The notes under the pieces: generated by a model
Databases searched by the model: none
Seen by the model: the letters and a program-made list of their open reading frames with translations, nothing else
What the model was told of the DNA's origin: nothing
Assembly: GCA_949987565.1 (NCBI GenBank)
Contig: OX465111.1
Location: 14,259,249 to 14,323,248, forward strand
Length of the DNA stretch: 64,000 nt
Direction: 5' to 3'
From: Luidia sarsii
Lineage: Eukaryota > Echinodermata > Asteroidea > Paxillosida > Luidiidae
Program-made: the position numbers and the translations under genes
Shown here: positions 56,701 through 64,000 of the stretch, in pieces
How the letters are laid out: every line of letters begins with the position of its first letter
Position numbering within the stretch: the stretch's first letter is position 1

Positions 56701-58854
56701 GGGCGTGTCGGGCTGCAGGACCACCCGGTTGATGACAAAGTGCATGGGGCCGTTGCGCCAGCGCACCGACAGCACGTAGTTGCCCGGCTGCGAGATGGAG
56801 TCCCGGACCAGGAAGTCGCCGTTGCCGGCCAGCAGCTTCTCCACCTTGTCCCGGCTGATGCCGCCGTGGAACCAGGCGTGGCTGCGGATGTTCTCGTTGG
56901 GCAGCTTCAGCTCAGACTCCAGCTCCTTGCGCAGCTCCTCGGGCGAGGTGTCCTGGTAGTCCATCTTGACCGTCTTTGGTGAGGGAGGCAGCTGTGTGTG
57001 TATGTGTGTGTGACGCAAGCGGAGAAAGTACAGTGATCAGTGTCTCTCAGAATCGGCCAATCGCAGTCAGACAATGTGACCCAAACTCAAACCACACTTA
57101 ACTACCGGTACATGTACATGTGTGTGTGTGTGCTGTGTGTCCTAACAACCCATAGAGAGACAGAAGTCTAGAGCCTGACTCTTACGATCCTAGCAGGACC
57201 GTCCTCAGAGGTCGAGAGAGACATTTGTGAGCCTTTTTGAAATTCTAATACAGGGTCAGGTTCATTAGGCTGTGAGGCACTTACGTAGAGAGTCTGCAGG
57301 GACCAATCAGTGTGGTTCATTTCAGTTTCGGACAGTTAGCCTGTTAGAGTGAGAGGATTTAGACCCGATACAAAAAATGATAGATGCTTATAACGGGAAG
57401 ATACTGCTTATCATTGAATTGACTACATTTTGTTTGTTTGTGTGTGTGTGTGTGGTTTTCATGCATTCAAATCAACTGGACCATTGAGATGGGGAGCCTG
57501 TACACTCGTAAAGGACCATTGTACATGTATGTAAGAAACAACTCATACTACATGTATGCTTACTGGTACACGAAGATGGTGTCATATTCTGACCCTCCCA
57601 ACAGTACACGTGTACCATGGATAGCACTCAAACAGACTAAACAGTTCCGAGTGCATAGATTTCTTCCAACATCTACATGTATTTCATCAGATGCAATTTA
57701 CACATGTACAATGTAAGCGGGACTTGAAGGTTTGCATGATGGAAAAACTAAGTGGAAAGTTTGCGGTGACAGGCATGTAACACTTCTCTTTCGAAAGGAG
57801 AGCAAAGCACTTCTCGAAAGAGAAGTGTTACATGGTGTCACTGCAAACTTTGCACTTATGTGGGATTAATCTATCAGATGTCTTCACATGGTCCGGGCAC
57901 AGTTTAAAAGCAACCGGGGAGATTCGGAGAGCAACATCCGGATGGAAATGACAGATTTATGTGCAGCAAATAAATGAAGGTCAGATGGAGGGGAAATTGG
58001 TCCAGTAATTCCATTTGGGCATGTCACTCATCAGTTGGTATGCGTGAATGTATTGTACAGTGTAACTGAATTTGGTTTATCATAAACTTGTACATGTTTG
58101 TGTGAATTGACTGAACTCTGAAACAATTCTCCCCTTAAAAATCAATAAAATTGGAACATCAATAAAAATGTCTACATCAGGATTATTAAGGGCAAGGACA
58201 GTAACTGAAAATGGATTTATCAAATATGAATCCTCAACTGTGGTTGACCAATTTGTGAACTTACTAAAAGAGTGTAAACAAATGTATAACAATATGAGGC
58301 CAATATGTCTTGAGGACTTCAGAAAGTATTCCACGTGCATACAGTACACTAAATATTGAACAATAATATGTGTACCGGTAACCAAAGGACAACACTTTAG
58401 TTACAGACCAGATGGGAAGAGTGCATAACCTTTGGTAGCAATAACTGCAAGCAAGGGGACAAACTAACTCTAACTCAGTCTAAGTGCAAGCTTTACAAAC
58501 ATTGAAGCAATGGGTTTCTGTCTATTGTTGCTGAACTGGCTGGTACCAAAGCTTTTGCACTCTTTCCAACTGGTTAGCCTGTAAGTGCTAATCTTGTTGT
58601 TGTTGTCATTTGTCTCTATGGTTAGACTAAAGTAACATGACTATCTTTACACAAAATCAGTACATTAACAGCAATAACAGTTGAACACAAGTGAAAGAAA
58701 TCAATGGGAAACTGTGCTTACCTCGGGTGTGACTCCTTCTGGGATAGTGCTAGAGTACGGAGGAAACAGAACACATAGTCCTTGGTGAGTACGGGAGGAG
58801 GAATTTCAATCCTAGAACCGACTGGATTTCATAACTCATCCAGTGGGTTAGTCA

Positions 58855-58895
<41 letters not shown>

Positions 58896-61800
58896 ACTAC
58901 TAGTGCCCCCACCCATGAGTAACACAACAAACACTGCCGATGGAACTGACACACACACACACACAAAAGGTGTTGCAAGATGACTGAACACTAGTCCTGC
59001 CTTCACAGTGTCACAGGGGATCGGCTTCCATATCCCACACTGTAAGCAGGTGTCAGCACAAGGTGAGAGAGATCACTTTAACACTGCCAGTCTGGCTGCT
59101 GATCAGTTATTGTTGTTCACAATCCATGCTTGCACAGTACAAGTTGCACTGTGTCCATGGCTCCATGCACAGTCTTTATACACTGTCACAGGGGATCACC
59201 ACCAATCACAACTCACTCGTCCAACGCCTACTGGTTACAAAAACCAATGCCGGCACCGACGTACACTATGACCTTGGCCGTCAACTTCGGAACACTGAAA
59301 GTCCAAATCTTTTTTTGTTTGGCATTGTTTCCCTATCAATCACAAGTGTGAGAACTGAGAGCAGGTAAGCAAATGCATCGGAGCAGTTTTCGGTTCCGTT
59401 CTGAGGCGGAAGTCGGAACTGGTTCACTTCCTGCTCCACAGCAAGGCCAAATGGTTCATGCACAGGCCAGTGGACAGTTCACTGTGCAAACAGATAGCAA
59501 GGGATTTGTTGACAGTGGTGATAAGGGGCCTGTCCTTTTGTGTACTTCCTTTTTTGCCCGAAGATCCTGCTAGTGCTACATTGGAAGGCAAACGGCCGCG
59601 TTGCTAAGGGGATGTGTGTGTGTGTGTATGTGTGTGTGGGTTGTTGGGAAAGCAGCTACATGTATTTCAGCCCCTCTTACCAATGTCAATCCAGATGGCT
59701 CGAAATAGAGCTACATGTCAACCTTCACTATTATCTTAAACACATCAGTGAGAAAAACAAATTCCTGCAGAATAACACCCCTACCAGTACATGTTCCTAT
59801 CTGCCATGAGGAAGTCATTAAAAACCTTGGCACTGCCAAACAGGATGAGGGACCTTAACAAATAAACCCAAACAAATTAAGAAATACCGCAAGCCAATGA
59901 CCAGAGCACCCTTCACAGTAAAGCAAATAAACTAATCGGCAAGCTGCCACCAAGATAGCTTTTTAATGGCAACATGAATAAACACAATAACAGCAACAGA
60001 AATCAAAGCCAAACTCAGCTGGCCACATTCAACCTTTGCCATGAATGCATCAAATGATGAGGGAATACAGCAGTCGATTTCACCAAACCCATCGTAACTT
60101 ACGATCAATCGCAAGGCAATGAGCGATGCACAGAAACCATACGATGTGTCACAACTTACGATGGGTTATCCATCGTGAGTTGAGTTAAGATACATCATAA
60201 GGCTTTGTGAAATCCACCCCAGCAGAAATTGCAGCCCAGTTCCACTTGCACGTTTTTTTTCCCACCAAAGATTTGGTTGCTCCAGTGTGAAACTTAAAAG
60301 TTAGAGGGCCTGACGTTTTGATCCTAGCAGGACCTTTCTCAAAGGTAAAGGTCCATCTAAGGTCCAGAAAGGTCCAGCTAGAATCAAAACATCAGGCCCT
60401 CTAACTTTTGAGATTTATGTATTGCAGGTCATTTTAGTCAGTTTGCAACAGTTTTTGTATTAACTTCAGTCAGTGTGAAACTTCTGAATTTAGAAAAATT
60501 GGGCACTTTACAATGAATGGTGCTCCCTCCCTTTAACTTTGGCCTTGGGACAGTCTGGGATATACTTGCTGTACATGTAGCCTGTGCATGTACATTGTAA
60601 GAAATGCAAACAGTGGGGCAGAAAAATCAACCACCATGCATGCACCAAACAGCCAAGTGACACAACACTGTAAATCAACTGAATGAAAACCCTGACGGCG
60701 CAAAAACAAATCAAAACCTTCGCTCAATGCACAGCCCCTTCACTCAATGCACAGACAAAAAAACCTACAGCCTATAATTTATAAAAACCCTGCTAGAAAT
60801 GGTAAACGGTAGATGAATCATTCTTTGGTACACAAAAGAAATGCCAAGACTGACCATGGACTGTCAGTGACAGTGACAAAAGCCAAAGGACAACCCGGGT
60901 GACAGAACTCTATTATTAATGAACTGGATGAAAACCTCAACACACAAAAGATATAATGCAACTTGACAAGGCCAGAATCAAGTTAGCCTTCACTCACTGC
61001 ACAGGGAGCAAAAAACTACAACTTACATGTAGTATGGTCTCCATGGTATGGTATAACCATATATGCAGCTCTATGGTACAGTATAACCATGGAGGTATAA
61101 CTACTGTAGTACATGTTATAACTAAAGACAACGCCTGAAATTGAGACCTTTGGGACAGCCAAGAGACCAACATGCACTCACCTTTCTATATAAGTTACAG
61201 GTGGACCAATGCTATTCTCTAAACTATTAAGTCCCCTAATTTCAACAATTCCAGAGGGGCATTCAAACCTGCAGTACCTTCCTTCCTTCCTTGGAGAGCC
61301 AGGACCAAAACAACAGACTTGACAGCCAATGGAAGCAAAACCCGAACTCTGCAATTATTTTGCCATCAGGCAGTGGGGGTGTCAGGTGACACTCTACCCC
61401 TTGCTGTGGGTAACCATAGGCATGCCGTAACCCCTACATACTTTCAAAGCACACCCCCACCCCAATCCCCCTCTCCCCCTAAAAAAAATGATACCTCCTG
61501 AAGCCCATGTAATTTTTCCATGAATTCCTAACTACATGGAATGTGCACATTGAACAACACCAGTTTTACACTGCCGCTCATTCAAACAAAAATTGTGAAC
61601 ATTAGGTGAGTGATGTCATACTTCTCAGTGGGTTGCACATTTTCTGGACTGTTCTATTGAGCACTGGGAGGGGTGTTTGGCCCGTGGGGATTGCCTAACA
61701 TGCTGTGACTCATGCCTGTGTCCCTGTGGTGTGGGAACCTGACCCCTTGCCAAAGGAAACAGCTCCAGATGGTCCTGCATCGCCAGTTACACATTATAGT

Positions 61801-62892
61801 ACAGGTTGCTATTGACTGTGTGCACTTGAGCAGGGAGCAAGAAAACCAGACTACAGCAACACACTCTTTCCAGTGTTGAGCAAGCAACTATAGACCAGGG
61901 TGAATCAGCTTCCTTTTGTCAAAGCAGCACAGAATGGGCTGTATACTGTTACCATGGAAACCACAGTATTCTTTTCCAATTCCCCATCAGCATGGATACC
62001 TTGACTGTGTTTTGGCCATCAAACTGATAGTGATACATCGAGTTGTGGGTCGGCACAAGCCTGACTCAGGACGGGTGTTTTCTTGGTGAACGGAAGGTGT
62101 GGGCTGTGCATGCGGTAGGCAGGTGATTGGCAAACAACAAGAACCATGAATATTCATTCAGCAAAGAAGATTCATGAATATTCATTCAGCAAGGAATACT
62201 CATGAATATTCATTCGACAAAGAAGATTCATGAATATTCAATCAGCAAAGAAGATTCATGAATTTTCATTCACCAAGGAAGATTCATGAATAATCATTAA
62301 GCAAAGAAGATTCATGAATATTCATTCAGCAAAGAAGATTCATGAACATTCATTCAGCAAAGAAGATTCATGAATATTCATTCAGCAAAGAAGATTTATA
62401 AATATTCATTCATCAAAGAAGATTCATGAATATTCATTCAGCAAAGAAGATTCGTGAATATTCATTCAGCAAAAACGATTCATGAATTTTCATTCAGCAA
62501 AGAAGATTCATGGATATTCATTCCGCAAACAGTGCGAATCACATAATTTTTGCATTGAGAATATAATTCAATGAGGGTTTGTCCTACTCAAAATGGTAAG
62601 CATTGTGTATCAAGTGCTTTGCCCTATTGCCTGCTGAAAAAATACAGACAGCTCGGGCGGGATTTGAACCCGTGACTCCTGCTTTCTAGTGCATACATCT
62701 TGACTACCGAGCTGGTTTTTCTCACAATTATTTTTGATTTATCATTTGATGGCAGTACCAAAAGCTGTTCTCACCTGTAGCGAAATGAAGCTTTGGTGGA
62801 TGGTGAAGGGACCGGTGAGCTGAACGGGGAACCAGCTATGGACGTTCTCTGCCTGGCCTGGGTGAAGGCCAGTGAACTGTGAAGTGGACTTC
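53214..62892 (-). CDS. NSP-family adaptor (SH2 + CDC25-like), BCAR3/SH2D3C type; 5' end may be outside window
   Basis: Minus-strand exons 62892-62775 (likely), 58749-58722 (28-nt microexon, likely), 56991-55534, 55164-55070, 54466-54298 and 53759-53214; all GT/AG, phases agree. From the internal ATG at 56964 the product is 746 residues. Residues 31-133 form an SH2 domain (HAWFHGGI start, GDFLVRDS with the phosphotyrosine-binding Arg54, then FVINRVVL). A Pro/Ser-rich linker follows with a Thr/Glu low-complexity stretch near 350-375. The C-terminal 300 residues are the CDC25-like domain (ELLTLPQGAQLRLDLLER, HMRLLWGSKGA). In vertebrate NSP proteins this domain adopts a closed fold, lacks normal exchange activity, and instead binds CAS scaffolds (p130Cas/BCAR1) at adhesion and receptor complexes. 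Invertebrates usually have one NSP gene, so no vertebrate paralogue name is assigned. Coding exons are GC-rich against AT-rich introns. Confidence 0.9.
53870..54120 (-). mobile_element. tRNA-derived SINE B, near full-length copy
   Basis: In the last intron of the NSP gene. Minus strand: GCTGTAGCAAGGTTTACTAC, CATCTGAATGAAAGT, CCCTGGAGATATATGACAGT, then ACATCTAAGGGCTGGATAGC, TCAGATGGTGACAGTACTGG, and an excellent B-box TGGTTCAAGTCCCTG. The tail is TTCTTTGCCAATTTTC. Confidence 0.75.
54298..54466 (-). CDS. NSP gene, CDC25-like domain exon
   Basis: Acceptor GCACCAG|GTACAA, donor AAACAG|GTCAGC. Encodes RYNCLKTWCAVCIVTCTEAE, DRIRMLHQWIQVAEALRGAL and GNLFSFSAVMDGLGCKQ, equivalent to the IIQVA...L.S..SLYSFSALM region of vertebrate relatives. 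Confidence 0.93.
54980..55002. repeat. Poly-G run of 23
   Basis: Uninterrupted G23, then a TGGCAAGGGGGGG tract, 68 bases from the donor of the 55164-55070 exon and inside the NSP intron. On the transcribed (minus) strand it is poly-C. Confidence 0.95.
55070..55164 (-). CDS. NSP gene, CDC25-like domain exon
   Basis: Acceptor TTTCTAG|ATGTGC, donor GAAAG|GTGGGT. Encodes MCRITETSNRQPGLELLTLP then QGAQLRLDLLE and two bases of Arg. LELLTLPQG..LRLDL is a signature of NSP proteins. Confidence 0.93.
55207..55460. mobile_element. Nested repeat fragments in NSP intron
   Basis: Three pieces: short repeat family 6 (TGCCTTTGAGAATGATCCTG, 55208), a left-end fragment of the histone-hairpin foldback family (GGACTGGAAGGTTTGCATAG, TGGAAGTGCAAGTAGAAGTT), and inverted tail/head fragments of SINE B (AGCAAAGAAAACTTTGACTG; GTCGCCATCTAAGGGCTGG). 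Confidence 0.6.
55534..56991 (-). CDS. NSP gene, SH2 and linker exon
   Basis: 1,458-nt exon; acceptor ACACACAG|CTGCCT, donor TTTGAG|GTAAAA. Contains the ATG at 56964 (candidate internal start), the whole SH2 domain, the linker and the beginning of the CDC25-like domain (VVLAKHITQVDFE). High G+C. A long antisense open frame at 55555-56982 is a shadow. Confidence 0.95.
57183..57202 (-). repeat. Short repeat family 6, fragment
   Basis: ACGATCCTAGCAGGACCGTC, the core of the family in reverse orientation. Confidence 0.5.
57720..57857. mobile_element. Histone-hairpin foldback family, short copy 8
   Basis: Nearly perfect foldback. Left arm AAGTGGAAAGTTTGCGGTGA (57750) and GTAACACTTCTCTTTCGA; right arm TCGAAAGAGAAGTGTTACAT and GGTGTCACTGCAAACTTTGC then ACTT. 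The central hairpin region is deleted. Confidence 0.8.
57858..58721. other. NSP intron, no further feature
   Basis: AT-rich intronic sequence without recognised repeats or frames. Confidence 0.6.
58722..58749 (-). CDS. NSP gene, predicted 28-nt microexon
   Basis: Preceded by a strong pyrimidine stretch (TTCTGTTTCCTCCGTACTCTAG) broken only by GTA, and followed by GAG|GTAAGC. With two bases from the previous exon it reads STIPEGVTPE and leaves phase 0, exactly what the SH2 exon needs (LPPSPKTVKMDYQ). Confidence 0.6.
58858..58894. repeat. (GA)n microsatellite
   Basis: About 18 perfect repeats; a short (CA)n lies at 58951-58964. Confidence 0.97.
60075..60214. mobile_element. Foldback family 5, fuller copy
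   Basis: Ends GATTTCACCAAACC and GGCTTTGTGAAATC are imperfect inverted repeats. The interior has CATCGTAACTTACGAT, ACAACTTACGATGG and CCATCGTGAGTT, mutually inverted blocks. 140 bp. Confidence 0.7.
60303..60410. repeat. Short repeat family 6, full foldback
   Basis: AGAGGGCCTGACGTTTTGAT, CCTAGCAGGACCTTTCTCAA, then AGGTCCAGCTAGAATCAAAA and CATCAGGCCCTCTAA. The two halves are inverted repeats; this shows the complete element structure. Confidence 0.8.
62145..62530. repeat. 28-bp minisatellite with TGAATATTCA palindrome, about 14 copies
   Basis: Unit AGATTCATGAATATTCATTC plus AGCAAAGA, period 28. Most copies keep the palindrome ATGAATATTCAT. It lies in the NSP intron, about 250 bp from the predicted upstream exon. 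Confidence 0.95.
62600..62720 (-). mobile_element. tRNA-derived SINE-like element A, copy 2
   Basis: Minus strand ACCAGCTCGGTAGTCAAGAT ... CACGGGTTCAAATCCCGCCC GAGC, plus the shared TTGCCCTATTGCCTGCTGAA flank. The body between the acceptor-like arms is only about 62 nt, too short for a canonical tRNA. Confidence 0.65.
62775..62892 (-). CDS. NSP gene, predicted upstream coding exon
   Basis: Acceptor AATTTGTAG|GAAGTC, donor CTACAG|GTGAGA. In the frame that joins the microexon it reads SPLHSSLAFTQARQRTSIAG then SPFSSPVPSPSTKASFRY, a Ser/Pro-rich stretch like the N-terminal regions of vertebrate NSP proteins. It starts with two bases of a split codon, so a further 5' exon is expected, probably beyond 62892. 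Confidence 0.6.
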
Positions 62893-63002
62893 CTACAAAT
62901 TAAACCAAAAACAAGAACACACACAAGAAAACTAATTTAATAGGCTTGTTCCTGTTTTTGTACACATCCCACACACTGTACAGTATATGTTGGCTACCTA
63001 CA

Positions 63003-63340
63003 ATGTCCAATAGGTTGAATAATTCTCCACAGGGAAATTGTAAAGGTGTATACATGTACATGTACATGTAGGTCTACACAAGATTTTCACAAAACTGTTA
63101 TTTGGACATTCATGTTTCTCAAAAACAGGAAATTTGTGATGGTAAGTGGAATCCATTGCAAATTGAAGTGTTACATGTATATTATAGGCCAAAGGGATGC
63201 ACGGTCCAAATTTCTACCCAGGAAAGTGAATGTGGTTGAAATGGGAGCATATTTAAAACATTGTTTCTCACAAGGTTTTATAGTGCACGAGAACAAAGCA
63301 ATGTCTCCACAAGGATACAAAAATGGGCATGTGTGTCTAA
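63003..63340 (+). mobile_element. Interspersed repeat family 2, copy 2
   Basis: Matches the reverse complement of 4337-4665. Shared blocks are CCACAGGGAAATTGTAA, GGAAATTTGT, AAATTGAAGTGTTA, AATTTCTACCCAGGAAAGTG and ACAAAGCAATGTCTCCACAA. Confidence 0.75.
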
Positions 63341-63404
63341 GTACAGAAGTGTGCATGGATATCTCCATGATGGATATCTACATGCAAGTATGTAACATTA
63401 CCCA

Positions 63405-63452
63405 TGTACCGGTACCGGTACATGTACTGTATAATGTACATGTACACCTACA
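63405..63452. repeat. ACCGGTACCGGTACATGTAC microsatellite cluster
   Basis: Self-complementary GTACC/GGTAC and TACATGTA words, also at 63055-63073. Confidence 0.7.
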
Positions 63453-63477
63453 GTCGTCACTAAGACGTACACTAGCT

Positions 63478-63522
63478 CTGCATTTGAGAAAGGTCCTGCT
63501 CGGATCGAAACTGCAGGCCCTA
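63478..63522 (+). repeat. Short repeat family 6, copy
   Basis: TGCATTTGAGAAAGGTCCTG then CTCGGATCGAAACTGCAGGC. Confidence 0.7.
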
Positions 63523-63950
63523 ATTTTGTTATTAGTTCATCAAATTGAGTGTGCACTTGTCATTCAAAATTCCTTGGCAAAGGATGGTTTACATGAGGCT
63601 TGATCAATAGCTTGTGCATGTAGCTGCAGTATAGCTTGGGCCGGCCCTATGCAATTTCAACTACAAGATATATCTCCCATGTCAGTTTTCATCAATTGAA
63701 GTCCCAGGAGAAGCCAATGAGCAGTGGGGTCAGTTGAGGTTCAAACCAGGTCAGCCCAAGAGAGCTACAGTGTACATATGAAACTGGGATGACTTTCAAA
63801 AGACCCCATTTTTTATGGCCAGCAAAAATGAAGGTGCCTTGGGCATTTTAAGTGGGGCGACCATATGGACAGGATAAGGAGAACATTTTTTGCCTGTTCT
63901 CAACTCTAAGAACACAGTGTTCAAGAATATTGCAAGAACAGTATAAAGCC

Positions 63951-64000
63951 TCATTTCCACTGGACTTATTTTGGCCAAAGTAATCGAGACGATGGTTACA
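63951..64000 (+). mobile_element. Foldback family 7, copy 2, cut by window end
   Basis: TCATTTCCACTGGACTTATT, then AGTAATCGAGACGATGGTTAC, matching the left end of 52333-52627. Confidence 0.6.

Larger units (their letters stand above)
58895..62144. other. NSP intron with scattered repeats
   Basis: About 3.2 kb of AT-rich intron. Apart from the repeats at 60075-60214 and 60303-60410 I see no exon with both good splice signals and an acceptable frame. GT dinucleotide runs occur at 59612-59637. Confidence 0.5.

Noticed and set aside
55555..56982. 475-residue plus-strand open frame opposite the NSP SH2 exon
   Set aside because: GC-rich antisense shadow. The minus strand encodes a clear SH2 domain and linker with correct splice sites; the plus-strand product has no domain and is Arg/Gly/Leu-rich in a way that mirrors the codon bias opposite.
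62742..62924. Alternative frame of the 62.8-kb exon (KSTSQFTGLHPGQ...)
   Set aside because: Open, but its phase does not join the microexon or the SH2 exon in frame. The Ser/Pro-rich frame fits both junctions.

Overview
The window looks like nuclear DNA of a marine invertebrate deuterostome (echinoderm, hemichordate or cephalochordate grade; I cannot go further from sequence alone). The reasons are: spliced genes with GT/AG introns, two recognisable bilaterian gene families, a coding sequence too divergent from vertebrate paralogues to be vertebrate, tRNA-derived SINE-like repeats, many short foldback (MITE-like) elements and abundant CATGTACATG-type microsatellites. One 200-base run of N is an assembly gap.

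Layout. Positions 1-34 kb carry no gene I can support. This part is a patchwork of long purine/pyrimidine tracts, tetra- and pentanucleotide arrays, minisatellites, GC-rich unique patches and decayed interspersed repeats. A complete nine-coding-exon WDR38-type WD40 gene runs on the minus strand from 41223 to 34923 (328 residues), with several minisatellites and mobile elements in its introns. Between 43.2 and 46.7 kb there is a possible spliced, probably non-coding, plus-strand unit containing two copies of one hairpin. From 46 to 52 kb there are three tandem arrays. A second minus-strand gene, an NSP-family adaptor (BCAR3/SH2D3C/SH2D3A type, SH2 plus CDC25-like domain), occupies 62892 to 53214. 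Its 5' end may lie beyond the right edge of the window.

How the parts relate. The two genes are co-oriented. The WD40 protein is a predicted beta-propeller scaffold of unknown role. The NSP protein is expected to link receptor or adhesion signalling to CAS-family scaffolds. Nothing suggests a shared operon-like function, although their vertebrate relatives WDR38 and SH2D3C both lie on human 9q33-34, so the linkage may be ancient.

The most unusual observations are these. A foldback repeat family carries a hairpin matching the histone mRNA 3'-end stem-loop. One member of that family, inside intron 1 of the WDR38-type gene, holds a 71-bp, 97 percent identical copy of part of exon 6 of the same gene. 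A 61-bp minisatellite unit combines a telomere-like motif with a perfect hairpin. A 28-nt microexon is predicted in the NSP gene.
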